Shown in pieces: positions 12,808 through 25,948 of a DNA stretch of 64,000 nt; position 1 is the first letter of the stretch, and each line of letters begins with the position of its first letter. The notes under the pieces are model-generated. The model was not told where the DNA came from and did not search any database. It saw only the letters and a list, made by a program, of their open reading frames with translations. The stretch covers positions 19,117,555 to 19,181,554 of the forward strand of contig ML677333.1 of the NCBI GenBank assembly GCA_007922305.1, given 5' to 3'. Origin of the DNA: Dermatemys mawii (taxonomy: Eukaryota > Chordata > Testudines > Dermatemydidae). Made by a program: the position numbers and the translations under genes.

Positions 12808-13006
12808 TGTTCCCTCTATGCTGTGTATGTGTGCGCGCACACACAAATCCTAAACCCTGTACACATGACAAAACACCACTTGCACAAAAATTTGCATAGA
12901 AGCACAAAAATTTGCACAGAAGAAATTTTTTGTGCACACAGCCTGTCAAAAATTTGCATAGAAGAAATTTTTTGTGCACACGGCCTGTCAAAAATTAGAG
13001 GGAACA
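12808..13006. repeat. Inverted-end repeat enclosing a 42-bp tandem duplication
   Basis: The borders tgttccctcta (12808-12818) and tagagggaaca (12996-13006) are perfect inverted repeats. Inside, a 42-bp unit (gaagaaattttttgtgcaca...) occurs twice, starting at 12919 and 12961, with one or two differences. A further half unit lies at 12881. No TSD is evident. Confidence 0.65.
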
Positions 13007-13907
13007 TTGAGCACCACCCCAGTTAGGTACTAAGCATCTTCCTACTTAACCCACTGTGGCTTGAAGATGCTGTGAGGAAGGCAAAAAGCTCCCTGATCCT
13101 CTGGAAATTGGCCTGTAGGAGAAAAAATTCCTTCCTGACCTCCAAAGCAGGAAACCAGACAGACCCATGGCATCCGTCAGGCTGGGTTCCCATTCCAGGT
13201 TCAGATGGGTAGGGTGGGTGGAGGCTCCATATGGCCCCTGCACTGAGCTAAACCTTGGGAGCTGGGGAATGATGGCCATTTAGCACCCCTCTTTCCCAGA
13301 TGGCCAATGGGTGCCAGACACTCCCCGAGAAAGACCTACTATTGTCCCTTGGGAAATGTTTGCCATCCTTGCTACTGGGACTGTCCCCCTTTCACTACCG
13401 GCCCCATCAATTTTCCCCACTTGTTGATGCAGATGGGTGGCATTTTGATTCAGATGTGATTATTGGGTCCAGGTCTTTCTCTGTATACCAAGGATGTTTG
13501 CAATAGAGCCAATGAAATCTATGTCTATGTGCAAGTATACAGTGCCATCGGTTTAAAATTTGGCAATCCATTAGTCTGAGTACCAGAGGGTCATAGGAAG
13601 TGCAAAATGTATTTTCCAAAGGCATGACCATGGCATCTCTGCTCAAGTTGACAGGATATAATTAAAGAAATGCTTTGTTCCATTTTGCATGAAATAATTA
13701 AATATTCATTGAGGCAGGGACTTGAACCCTGGTCTCCCCTGTCTGTGCGGAGCAGATTCCCACATGGTACAAATCAGTGTAACATCACTCTAGTCAAAGG
13801 TACTGTATTGATTTACACCATCTGAAGAGCTGGCCTGTTTTATATATATCTGGATTGGATCGTATCATGATATTTTCAGCTATTTTATGAAGTAACATGT
13901 GAGACAA
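13007..13907. other. Unassigned non-coding sequence
   Basis: Includes a moderately GC-rich patch at 13040-13330 with no recognised repeat or gene. Confidence 0.4.
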
Positions 13908-13922
13908 ACTATTATTTCCCTG

Positions 13923-14122
13923 AAGTAGCCATGTTAGTCTGGATTTGCAGAAGTGACAAAGAGTTCTGTGGCACCTTAAAGACTAACAAAAGTATTGAAG
14001 CATAAGCTTTCATGGGCTAGTACCCACTTCACAGGATGGAACCGACGAAGTGGGTACTAGCCCATGAAAGCTTATGCTTCAATACTTTTGTCAGTCTTCC
14101 AGGTGCCAGAGAACTCTCTGTC
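13923..14122. mobile_element. Hairpin mini-PLE (both termini only)
   Basis: This is a 200-bp near-palindrome: the PLE terminus reads inward from gtagccatgttagtctgg with the tail at the left, then its reverse complement reads outward, ending at ctgtcact without a tail. The loop lies around 14034-14044 (caggatggaac). It is flanked by actattatttccctg (13908-13922) and actattatctccctg (14123-14137), a 15-bp TSD with one mismatch. It has no coding capacity. Confidence 0.87.
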
Positions 14123-14137
14123 ACTATTATCTCCCTG

Positions 14138-14824
14138 TTGTTTTCCAGGAATAAGCCACAGCAGAAAGGATTAAGGGTGAAACTGAGGCCTCATTTAAGT
14201 CAATAGGAGCTTAGTATTGATTTCAGGGGTGCCAGGATTTCACTTCAACTGCTGAGTTGCCAGTCTAATGGGAGAGGAAGTCAGACTATGTGGGCCTTTC
14301 AAAATCTTTGTTCTGGTACAACCCAAAGACAGACTGGCCCTCACATGGTGCAACAGCCTCCTATATGATAGCAACAAATGGAACACACATATGCATGGAT
14401 TTACCAGCCCTGTATTTAGCTGATTCACTATTATTTGGAATGTTGTAGACAAATAATTCTCACTAGTGCCTAAGAGAATGCAAGAAAACAGAGCTGAGAG
14501 AAGGGCTAATGTCTGAAGATTCACATGGGAAATATCAGTGCGAGACTGATCTGCTCATTAAATGGAATGATGCTTTTACTAAGTTTCTGGGGAAAAGGGA
14601 AGTATAGATTTTAACAAAAGATGGCTCTCAGCCACGCCACTCAGTTCTAATCTATATGTTACCAGACTTCAAAGGTGCTTGGCTTAGGGGTCTTTTTCAG
14701 ATGGAACATTCCTAGAAAATATAATACAGAATGACAATCTTCTTTAGAGATTTTAAATCAGACAGACAACTGAACTGTACACTGTAGCAGAGATATAATT
14801 TTCTATGTATGCAATATGAATAAC
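14138..14824. other. Unassigned non-coding sequence between two PLE copies
   Basis: This about 690-bp spacer between the mini-PLE and the rearranged PLE has nothing recognised. Confidence 0.45.
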
Positions 14825-14837
14825 TTCTAGAATCCTA

Positions 14838-16579
14838 GGGGTAGCCGTGTTAGTCTGGAATTGCAGAAGTGACAAAGAGTCCTGTGGCACCTTAAAGACT
14901 AACTAAAATTTTTTTAGAGCATAATGGTGACCTTCCAGAAAACACCATCCTAGCCACCATGGATGTAGAGGCTCTCTACACAAACATCCCACACAAAGAT
15001 GGAATACATGCTGTCAGGAATAGTATCCCTGATGATGCCACAGCACAAGTGGTTGCTGAGCTCTGTGACTTTATCCTCACACACAATTATTTCAAATTTG
15101 GTGACAATATATACCTCCAGACCAGTGGCACCGCTATGGGCACCCGCATGGCCTCACAGTATGCCAACATCTTTATGGCTGACCTGGAACAACGCTTCCT
15201 CAAATCTCGTTCACTCACGCCCTTCCTCTATCTACACTACATTGATGACATCTTCATCATCTGGACCCATGGGAAAGAAACTCTGGAAGAATTCCACCAT
15301 GATTTCAACAGCTTCCACCCCACCATCCGCCTCAGCCTGGACCAGTCTACACAGGAGGTCCACTTCCTGGACACCACGGTGCAAATTAATGATGGCCACA
15401 TCAACACCACCCTATATCGAAAACCTACCGACAGCTATGCCTACCTTCATGCCACCAGCTTCCACCCCGGGCACACCACACGATCCATTGTCTACAGCTA
15501 AGCACTGAGGTACAATCGTATTTGCTCCAACCCCTCAGACAGAGACCAACACCTACAAGATCTCCACCAAGCTTTCTCAAAACTACAATACCCGCACAAG
15601 GAAATAAGGACGCAGATCAACAGAGCCAGATGTGTACCCAGAAGCCTGCTGCTGCAAGACAAGCCCAAGAAAGAAAACAACAGAACACCACTGGCCATCA
15701 CCTACAGTCCTCAGTTAAAGCCTCTCCAACACATCATCAGTGATCTACAACCCATCCTGGACAACAATCCCTCTCTTTCACAGGCCTTGGGAGGCAGGCC
15801 AGTCCTGGCCTACAGACAACCTGCCAACCTCAAGCATATTCTCACCAGCAACAGCACACCGCGCCATAATAACTCTAACTCAGGAACCAATCCGTGCAAT
15901 AAACCTCGATGCCAACTCTGCCCACATATCTACACCAGCAACACCATCACAGGACCAAACCAGATCAGCCACACCATCACTGGTTCATTCACCTGCACAT
16001 CTACCAATCTAATATACGCCATTATGTGCCAGCAATGTCCCTCTGCTATGTACATCGGCCAAACTGGACATTCCCTACGAAAAAGGATAAATGGACACAA
16101 ATCAGATATCAGGAATGGCAATATTCAAAAACCTGTAGGAGAGCACTTCAACCTCACCGGACACACCATAGAAGATTTAAAGGTCAGCATTTTTCAGCAA
16201 AAAAACTTCAAGTCCAGACTGCAAAGATAGACGGCAGAGTTGCAATTCATTTGCAAATTTGACACAATCAATTTGGGACTGAATAGAGATTTTGAATGGC
16301 TGGCTAACTACAAAAGCAGCTTCTCTTCTCTCGCTATTCACACCTCCAGTTCAACTGCTAGAGGAACACCTCACCCTCCCTGATTAGAGATAACAAGCTG
16401 GTTCAACCTGATTGGACTAACCTTGTTATCTCCTACCTGGTTCTTGCCTACCTATTTATACCTGCCCCTGAATACTTCCACTGCATGCATCCGACGAAGT
16501 GGGTATTAGCCTATGAAAACTTATGCTCTAAAAAATTTGTAGTTAGTCTTTAAGGTGCTACAGGACTCTTTGTCACTTC
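14838..16579 (+). mobile_element. Rearranged, 5'-truncated PLE copy
   Basis: The copy opens with the tail and about 87 bp of inverted terminus (aggggtagccgtgtt... to agagcata), then jumps near 14925 into the ORF body at the residues matching G365-D366 of the complete copy. It runs to the 3' terminus, ending gtcacttc without a tail. The flanks ttctagaatccta (14825-14837) and ttctagaaaccta (16577-16589) form a TSD with one mismatch. It is clearly the same family as the complete copy, with scattered substitutions. Confidence 0.88.
14935..16230 (+). pseudogene. Disabled PLE RT-endonuclease fragment
   Basis: The frame matches residues from about 367 of the complete PLE protein, keeping motif A (MDVEALYTNIP), TSGTAMGTRMA, YIDD and the GIY-YIG motifs. 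Two in-frame nonsense changes break it. TAA at 15499-15501 stands where the complete copy has CAA (Q556). TAG at 16228-16230 is just after RLQR. The reading frame is otherwise kept from 14959 to 16230 with no frameshift, so decay is by substitution only. The first half of the protein is missing. Overlapping open frames on either strand are shadows of this sequence. Confidence 0.87.
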
Positions 16580-17403
16580 TAGAAACCTATTGGTTTCATT
16601 CCTAGTCAATTCTACAAAATTCTCCCAATAACATAATAATAAAAATAGGTGCAGGCCACAAGATTCAGCTGTCGATCCAAACTTTTCCAAAGCTCAGACA
16701 TGTTTGGATTTATGGTTCTGATTTGGACCACCTAGGATTTAAATAATTTGTTAATACTCATAAGATTTTATTCTGGTTTTATTAGCACTGTTACTGTCTT
16801 TCCACAACACATTAGTGTATTGCATTATGAATTATGTGTTAAATGTTAACTTGTGTTCTATTTTACAGGAAAAGAATAAACTGTATGTATGCATAGCCAA
16901 GTTATATCACATTTAGGTAATATTTTATCATTTGTTTAACATCTTTTTCATATTAAGATCTTCTAGTCCTGTTTACAACATAAAGAGGTATATAACCTTA
17001 TGCTTATAATTTAGCCCAGCATTTTACTGGTTGAATTATTCAAAGTTTTTGCAAACATATTTACAATTAATCTACAGGGTCCTCAAGATTTTGCAGCTGT
17101 TCTTTGCACTAGATTCAAGATGAATCAGGCTTCGATGACATATCTAAAAGTGACCAGGTAAACTGGAATTATAGTAAGCTTCCTGTATATAATGAAAACA
17201 ATCTAAAATTTAATTGTGTAATGAAACTGGTGCTTCTGGTAACAAACTGATAATTATCTTTTAATGACCCTATAAATTGAACCTAATCTAATTGCTATTT
17301 AATATCTCACCTGAATTTATAGTAGGTTTTTTATTTGTTTTTCAGTGGAGAGTATGGAGTAAATTTTCAAAGTAGTTTATGATGCTTTTCCTGTTACTAA
17401 GAG

Positions 17404-17693
17404 TATGTCTTCACTACCTGCCAGATTGGTGGGTAGCAATCAATCTTTTGGCGATCGATTTATTGCATCTCTTTACGGTGTGATAAATCGATTGCCACTG
17501 GCGCCCCCGTCGACTCCGGAACTCCAGCTTGCTGAGAGGCGCAAGCTGGAGTCGACTGGGGAGCACACCACTGACTGCCGCCGCCATAAGTATGGCAGGT
17601 AAGTCGGCCAAAGGTACACTGACTTCAGCTACTTTATTCACGTAGCTGAAGTTGCATATCTTTGGTTGATTCCTCCCCTTAGTGTAGACCAGC
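17404..17693. mobile_element. hAT-type MITE with GC-rich centre
   Basis: The ends are tatgtcttcacta and, inverted, ctggtctacacta. Flanks actaagag (17396-17403) and cctaagag (17694-17701) are an 8-bp TSD with one mismatch. The centre has a perfect 11-bp hairpin, actccagcttg/caagctggagt (17521-17531 and 17542-17552), beside cgac/gtcg boxes. Confidence 0.7.
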
Positions 17694-17924
17694 CCTAAGA
17701 GGAGTTCTATGCATAATTCTGCTTCATGTAAAACTGCTTCAAATGTAGAGATAATGATAATACTTGGCAACTTTATAGCACATTTTATACAATTACACAT
17801 ACTTTACATTTTAAAGATATTAATTAAACTTCACGATACATCTGTAACTCAAGTATTTGTTAACCCTATTTTTGTTCATTTTCATGGTTGCTTTTTTTCT
17901 CTTCAAGGGTTGGAGTATAATTGA

Positions 17925-18175
17925 TTCATAGATTGTAAAACCAAAAAGGATCACTATGATAATCTAGTCATCCCTCCTTCATGACATGGGTCACAGGTCT
18001 TCCCTGAATTAATTTTTGTTTGAACCAGAGAATATTTATAGAAAAATAATCTAATTTTGATTTTAAAATTTCAAGTGACAGAGAAGCCACTAACCCTTGG
18101 TAAATATTCCAGTGGCTAATAACCCTCACTTTTTAAAATCTGTGCCTTATTACTACTGTAAAATTTCTGGCTTCT
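17925..18175 (-). mobile_element. CR1 LINE 3' fragment
   Basis: The plus strand begins ttcatagattgtaaaacca and continues with gatcactatgataatctagt, the reverse complement of a CR1 3' terminus. The inner part, up to gtgccttatta, fits the antisense RT C-terminal region. It is strongly diverged. Confidence 0.65.
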
Positions 18176-18224
18176 GTTTCCCTGAACACGCCTAATCCAC
18201 ACAAAAGAGGAAAAGGATGGTCTT

Positions 18225-18440
18225 ATACCCAGTATCCTAGTGGTTAGAGCACTCATGTGGGAGATTCAGGTTCAAATACCCATTCTCCCTGATTTGAATC
18301 TGACTTGAACCCAGGCTCCTAAGTGTTCTGAGGTGGGTATCTCTCAGTCATTTTGAAACTGTTTCATTTGGTATGAAATACATAGTCACTGGGCCAGAGT
18401 GAGAATGAGAATGCCTCATCATTGGCATGCTCACCTCAGA
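18225..18440 (+). repeat. Dispersed tRNA-like/SINE-like repeat, second copy
   Basis: The sequence tagtggttagagcactcatg and ttcaggttcaaatacc resemble pol III A and B boxes. The second half (gaatctgacttgaaccc) is partly inverted relative to the first. It has no coding capacity. Confidence 0.5.
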
Positions 18441-21400
18441 GATGAGGGATCCATTCCCTTTTCCAAAGAATATTAAAAGTGGAGGCCATAAGGTGTGTTA
18501 CTTCAGATTTGTGGTCTTTCCAGACTCATGGGAAATGTCTAATGACCACAGATGGGAACAGAATTTGAAGGGGACAAGGAGACAGCATGGTATTTGCAAG
18601 TGACATGGTATCTCTAAGCCAGCCAAAAAACCAGAGATCAGATGATGGTTGGTTGAATTGGTGCCACTCTTGGGTATTTTAATTATCAAGTTTTACTGGC
18701 ACAATATTTGCGGAAAGCAAATTCCAAGTAGCATGTAGGAGTATTTATAGAGACTGAAATTTGAATTTGCATGCACAAATATTGCCACCACAAATGCTTT
18801 CACACTCATCCAGTAAGAAAACAGAAGCAATTAATATGTAATTTATGTAACCAATTGCAACTATCCAATCCAGTTCAAATGTTGAATGCCAAGAATCAAA
18901 TACTGCTGCCAAAAACTCTTTGCTGTTAATCCATACACTAAAAATGTGTGCACAAATTCATTGAATAAACAACAGATAAATACACACAAGGAAATGGAGA
19001 TATGCAAACAGGTATTCATTCCATCAGAAGAAAGAGATGTTGAATTTATCATATTTGTATATCATTCATTATTAATTAGTTGCACACTGCTATTATTTAT
19101 CATATTTGTATATCATTCATTATTAATTAGTTGCATACTGCTATTATTTACATAGATGAAGTGAAATACCACAATTTATTAAATATACTATTGTTGAAAA
19201 AAATATTTTTTTAAAATAATTTGCAATATCTATCAATGATAGGAGAGGAATTTCCTTTTTTTATGTTGGAAAATCCTGGAGCATGCTTTTTACAGTTGAG
19301 ATATTTCCTCTCCCTCAACTTGATATGCTACACAAACATACTGAGGTCAACAAATTAACTTTCATTCTCAGGCTGACTGGCAAGGTTAATTTTGATCTTC
19401 TGACTCGTAGGATTCTGTGACAACTGCCAACTTGTTGAACTATACTGTAGTATCAAAGAGAAAAAAAATGGTCTTGGAGCTTCTACCATTTGGACACTGT
19501 ATCATCACTAATAAAAATATAGCAGAGAATGGTTAAAAATGTGACAGCCTCAATCAAGCTTTCTACGTGCTCTCAGCTAGTGCCCAACATCAGACTTGAC
19601 TTACAGTATGTAGTAACTTATACTAAATAATGTTTTTTGACCAAACAATATAAATGATTTAAGAAATCAAGTTATGTAACTGTATTAGTACTGCAGGAAG
19701 CAGTTTCATTTGCTTTATGATTGTTTACTAAAGCTCTCACTGGATATAATATTTATATTGTATTTTCAATAATCTACTTTATTACATTATTGTAAAAATA
19801 TAGAACAAGTATTTGTTGAGGTAACCAAGATATTTTGGGGGGGAAGCCAGCCTGGGAGAATGGGTCTGCATGCAACAGAATGTTTGGATTCCTATGTTTA
19901 ATCTTGCACACAAACCAAATATTTCTGAAGTCCTAAGAAGTTCATTTCCCATTCTTATTCCTCCATCATTTCTCTCATCACATTCATATATACTTACTGG
20001 TTCCCATAGAATTTCCTGCACAACTAGAAGCAGAAAGTAAATGTCTTGGATTTTATATTTAACTCTAATTTTTTCTGTTTGTAATTGTTTAACTCCAAGC
20101 CTCTAGACAACTCAAGAGAGAGAATATTTTCTCTTCTCATTTCTTACACTGATTCAGGGATTCTCATGTATATGCTAATAGAAGGCTTTTGCCCAGACAT
20201 TCTTTCAAAGTATCCTTTCTGTAAGATAACTCCCTCACCGTGAAACCCCAGCATTCATGGGCTTCTGAACCCTTTTTAAATCCTTCTGTTAGCATCAAGC
20301 AGCAAGTACAAATCACAATCCTAACCAATTCAAATTCAAGGGCAACCACTTTTTTGTTGGATTGTCCTTGCCACTGTCTCACAAATTAGTGGTTTCCACT
20401 CTTTGACTTAGATAAACTCCCATACTATGGAGATATCTTCCTCTGTTCTCTCTTGATATTACTATAGAGAGAGAAGCAAAGATACAATTCTGTCATGATA
20501 TTCAAAGACTTCTGTGCAGGTCACAAAACATTCAGCCATCCTATCCTACACTCAGCTGACAACCAGATAATTCACTTTGAACAAGGCAAAGGGTGGATTG
20601 GTGGGGGTGGAACATAGGAAAGGAGTACAGAGAGAGTAGTGAGTGTTGCTATAGCCATCCTGGAGGGTCAAGAAAAAGAAAGGAGGTCTGGAAACAGCAT
20701 CAAACAGATACAAAGCCAAATCTGAACATATTGTGTTCATTGTGGACCCATATCTCTCTTCCTTCACCAATAAAGAAATCATAAAAACACTGTGATGTAT
20801 TAATTTGAGCTTTGCTCATTAACAATTTTGTAATTAAATCAGAGAGGGATTTCACAAACTCAAAACTCCATGTATGAATATTCCATAGATATGTGCTTAA
20901 GGGAAACTCATGAGGGGTCGAGTCTCTTGTTAAAATTCTGACTGGAATTCACCCCATTAATTCTTCTATGTCAAGGATGACTTACCCCTGAGTCTCCTGA
21001 AAATAGTTCTGAAGAGCAAAATTTTTGTCTTTGGATTACAAGTGATAGATATTTAAAAACACTCCAAGTGAAAATGGCCCTATTAAGAGATAGCTCTGAA
21101 AGGTCTAATACCCCACTTGTCCAAATTACCCTGCGCTCTACTACTGATAATTACAATATAAACATTTCAGCAAAGTGCAGTTAATTATGCTCTCTTGCCA
21201 AAGACTGTTTTCTCCTCTCCTGGGTTATGGTTATAGGAAAGTGGTTGTTTTTCTTTGAGTTCATTGGATCCCACAGTGGCTGGCTCCCTCCTCTCTGCTA
21301 TCATATGCACCTTTTGAACATGGCCTTCTGACAGTCTAATTTTATGGCAGTCTTTTAAAAAGAGATTAACAACACACCACTTGTATTCCTGCTATCCTTA

Positions 21401-23949
21401 GCATGGCTACCATTCCCAGAAGAGATTTTTAAGAAGCATAGATTGTTATCTTCTACAGTTTCCAAAGCATTTTACAAATATCCCAATTTACATTAAGATT
21501 TCCTCCATGCCACAATAATTTTTCACATGAAATGAAAAAAGAAGCTTCCCAGTAACCTTTGTTCTCAGCATTATAAACACTTTACAGTCCTGCTCTTAAA
21601 ACAAGAAGCTATTCTGGAACTTAATGTAATGAATTAGATCAGCAGGACTAAGTAATCAGAAATATGGCTGAAAGGGTTCAGAGTTATACATTTACATGTA
21701 CTGGAATCCTTATCTTAAAAGTTCACACATAATAAATCAGAAAGTAATTTTTCACAAACTGCCATTTTGACTTTCATGGTTTTATTGAAAATATTTCTGT
21801 CAGAATTGCCAAAAAAACAACAAATATGGATGTATTGTAAAAAATCAGGTTATAAGAAATGGCACATGGAGTATTGTTTTAATGGTTTAAAATATAATAC
21901 TTCTGATTCTTGCTGAAGAGTCTGCACATTTCCTGTACTGAGCATGAGAAAGTTGGGATTAAGATTCTGAAAGGTGCATTTCTCCAGATGAGTCCATGAA
22001 AAAGCTCAGTTTGAAAGGGAGCAATGAGAAGCACATGGGAAGTCGACATTTAGGCTGTCTATGGAGGAACCAAGACTGACAAATTTGGGAAGTAGCTTTC
22101 AGGCGGCTTCAGTATCAGAGGTAGAAAACCGTTAGAGAGTTGTAAAAAACATTTATAAAGTTGGAAAGGAAGTATGTGTACAAGCTAATGCTAAGATGTG
22201 TCCTGTTGCCGTCAACCTAAGATTTGCTGGCCATTGAAATATGCCACTGTTCTTCACTGCCAGCGATATTACTAAATAATACTACATTTCAGACACCATT
22301 TTTGCTGCTGTTTAACTGCCATTGAGGGGAGGACCATCCCAGACCAGAGTTAGCTAACACCTAATCTTACAGGTGTTTACTTTATAAAGTAAAAGAGGGA
22401 ATTCTGGAGACTGAAAGGCTTGTATATTTCTTATTGCTCCTAAGGAAATGCTGCATATTCCCTTACCCAACTCGCATGAAATACTAGCTTAGGGCAAGTT
22501 TGTGTGTATATGCAGAGCAGGGTGGAACTTAGGGATGGATCCACACTGAATCTTGGGTTTTGCAGTGAGGGGCCAATTGAACTGCTTTGCTGGAGACTTG
22601 AGACTGACTTGAAGAATGAATGAGTGAAGGATCATCATTCTACTATTTTTGTCTAGAAGTCTGTTGAAGTCAAAGGAGAGACAGTTACACATGGAGTGAA
22701 TAATTGTCCCTTCACTTAGAGATCATCAAAATTTTCCAGGACAACAGACTTTGAGACTAAAAAATAAGCATAGTAGAAATGTATCATTAAAAAAATAGCT
22801 TCAGAGCCATTTGATTCTTCCTTGTTATTCTCCGCTTTAGTTATATACTATTTGCTTTTCACATAGCTGATCGATAGGACAACGATGTGGTAGTTCAGAA
22901 AGATCTATAATTTCTTGAAGAATTGATGTGGGAAGAATACTTTATATAGTGAGCCTATGTAGTCTTTACATGTCCCAGAAGCCCAGAGATTTTTCAAGCC
23001 TGCTCTCAAGACATTTTGAGAAACAAATCAATGTGCACAAATGCAAAAAAAAAAAAGTTAAAATAAATGCATTATATATAGGGTCCATGGTGGCTTAGAT
23101 GGACCACAGATGCTAGAACTAGGGGCTCTGCAGGTGCTGCCACACACCCTGGCTTGAAGTGGATTCCATTATATACGATTTTGGTCAAATACTCTCAGCA
23201 CTCCTGCTATAAAAACTGCTACATCACCCCTGAGGTGGCCTACTGGTTAGCACCACTTATTGCCACCTCCAAGAGGGCAGGGTTTCCAATCCTAGTTTTC
23301 CTTTAATCAGAAGTGTGGTGAGGTGTACAGGGGGGTTGGGTCACTCTTGTAGTAGGGGCAGTGGTAGGGGAACTGGGTCTGCTTTCTTCACTGGGCTCTG
23401 ACCCAGGGCTCTAGGAGGGTCAACAGTATCTGGCCCTCAAAGGTGACCTCTGAATTACTCTCCATGAGTTACTTCCTGACACTGCTTTTCTCTCTCGTCT
23501 TCGGTACAAGATAAAATGAAAAGGAAACCAGGCATCACCCCTGTGACACATGACCAGAAAGGATTAAGCATCCTGCAGGATAAATTATTCAAATTCAACC
23601 CTTAAAGACATATGGTGAGATAATGTTTGCATTTTTGTGTATTTATATTAAACTAATATATATATTAGTAGAAGTTAACAATGTAATCAGACAGTCCCTG
23701 TCTATGCTGTATTCTGTTAATTCGGAGATCAAAATGACATCTTAACATTTAAATGAACCATAAATTTAGGATATCGCTGTGTTCATCTCTCTTTGAAATG
23801 TATAGCAAATCATCTGCAAATGGAAAGACAGGCAATTGCCTTATGTTAGTCTGTGTGAATAATTACTGGCGATGCTTAGGAAATGGGTCCACTTCAAAGT
23901 ACAGTACACGAGTGCCTATTGCTCGCCGAAGGATTACAAGCTGTCACAA
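18441..23949. other. Unassigned AT-rich sequence
   Basis: No exon of the syntrophin SU region was found here despite looking. A weak tRNA-like stretch (ggcctactggttagcacc) lies at 23236. Otherwise only the 51-bp tandem at 19044 was noted. Confidence 0.45.
19044..19146. repeat. 51-bp tandem duplication
   Basis: A unit starting atttatcatatttgtatatc occurs twice with a 51-bp period and one visible difference (cacactg against catactg). The period is a multiple of three, so it produces a repeated peptide in a chance ORF. Confidence 0.92.
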
Positions 23950-24650
23950 GAAGGCCTAAAACTGCATAAAGATGTTTGAGTCCCAATCCTTATTATCTCA
24001 GATCTGCTTGAGGCTTCATGCAAGGGAACCCTAAGGTATAAGAACTGAGATCCCAGTCCTGACTGGACCGCCCTGAATATAAACATTGGACTATAATCTA
24101 TGAAAGAAGTCTTTGCATCTACAAAGTTCACCATCTCTGCTATGAATCTGAATCTCAAGATTTACTCATATATACTGATCTTTAAATTGATGCTCACTCT
24201 CTCTTTTCTTTTTAAAAGAATTTTAGTTTAGTTAATAAGAATTGACTGTAAGCATGTATTTGGGTATGATCTGGAATATTCATTAACCTCAGAGGTAATG
24301 TGTCCGATCCTTTGGGATGAGTAGAACATTTTTATATTATGAATAAGATTTTCGGTAATCTTCATCATACTTGAGGTATCCAGGTGGAGGCTTGAGGCTG
24401 GGTTACTTTAAGAGAATTGTGTTGTTGGCTTCTGGGTAACTACTGAGATATTATAGAAGCTGTTTTGTGCTGGCTTGGTAAACCTAAATATTGGAATATC
24501 CTGTGAAAGCTCTTTTCCCAGCACTGTCTCCCACAGCATAGTGTATTTTCGATGTGCTGGAGGTATGAAATAGTGTGTTTTGGAGGGTACGGGGCTCTGG
24601 TCCACCATTAGGAAACCAGCACATATTATATTAGCCAGGCTAATTTGCAC
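23950..24650 (+). repeat. LTR-like dispersed repeat
   Basis: The tract includes cactctctcttttctttttaaaag, gttaataagaattgactg and gtgctggcttggtaaacc. It resembles a dispersed, non-coding LTR-like sequence. No boundaries could be fixed. Confidence 0.3.
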
Positions 24651-25948
24651 CAGGGGCTGAACCAGTTCCCCAGCAACTCTGGGAATTTGGAAGGGGAAAG
24701 AAGGAAAGCCATGTCTGTTCCTCCTCCATCAAGCGTCCCCAGAGCTGGTCCAGTGCATCTGGGGATACAGCTCTAGCTCATCAGCTTTTAATTTGCTTAC
24801 TGTACATAATGGTAATATCCTATTAGCAAGATTTTAGAGTCCAGAGATTATCTGCATTACATGAATACTATGAGACTAATTCTGCTCTCAGAACAGCAGT
24901 GTAACTCTCATTCAGGAGAAATGTATCTTTATATCTGAGAAAAGAATCAGGCTGAGATGGATTTTGTCATCACTTCTGTGCTGTCTTCAGAGCTAGAAGG
25001 AATGGAGAGAAGGGGGTGCAGAGCTATCTGCAGCTGGAGAGTTACCCAAGAGCAGCCCTGCAGGGAAAGATCAAGTCCTGTCCTGCCCCAGTCCTGCCTG
25101 GATTAGCAGCTAGGAGCCTCTAGCTGTGACATACCACAGGGAAGATTGATTCCAACTCCACAGATCTCCTCCAGTTGCAGGAGGGCTCTGGGACTGTTGA
25201 GTCTAGTCTGGTTCCCCTCCCCTTCCAGTTGTGCAGTGAATAGACAAGTCTTGTCTGTCCCCAACGCCGCTGGAGCTAGGAGTCCCCTTTGTGGGGGTAC
25301 TCCGATGAACAAAGGGAAATCGGATTTCATGGGGAAGGGCTTATTTCAGGGTCCATGATGTGTTTTTCACAGCTGTGAAATTGATAGGGCCCTACTTATG
25401 CCCAAGAAATAGAGCAGTAGCACTGCACTACGTCTTAGTTAGCAGTCAAAGAAAGAATAGCTTATTGCTGTAAACAGCAATTATATGAATCTGAAGAAAT
25501 TTGGACCCCATTCCTATATAAAAATGTTGAGATGGCTTAAAGAATGCCAGACCTCCATTACATTTAACCTCTTCTCTCCCTTTCCCCCGCACTCTCCCCA
25601 GTCTTCTCCTTCCCTCCTCTGCCTATTTATATATAATCGTCTCCTATTTTCTTACTGTTACCCCCACCCTAATATGTTATGTCTATATAGTATGTCTGGT
25701 CTTGCTGCTTTGACAAGTTGCAAAATTGCATAGTTCCATAATTCTACTGGAGATCCAGTGAAGCATGCAGTGTTTCAAAGGTACAAAAGTTGTAAGTCAT
25801 TCGCATTTCTGTACTTTTCGTTGCCTATTTCTTTGTGAAAATCAATTTTAAAAAACCACAAAAACATATAAAACGTCTAAAACATTCTATATGTTACACT
25901 TATTTCAGCAATAAAATGGCTGCAGTAATTAAGTTATGTATTACTTAC
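24651..25948. other. Sequence 3' of the last visible syntrophin exon
   Basis: This is probably the intron following QRTG. A possible MITE terminus (cagctgtgaaattgatagggcccta) lies at 25370-25394, without a visible partner. Confidence 0.45.

Noticed and set aside
12860..12996. CRISPR-like direct repeats
   Set aside because: Only two 42-bp units with no spacers, in vertebrate DNA.
18886..19155. 89-codon ORF with a repeated hydrophobic peptide
   Set aside because: The repeat is a by-product of the 51-bp tandem duplication; no gene-like context.
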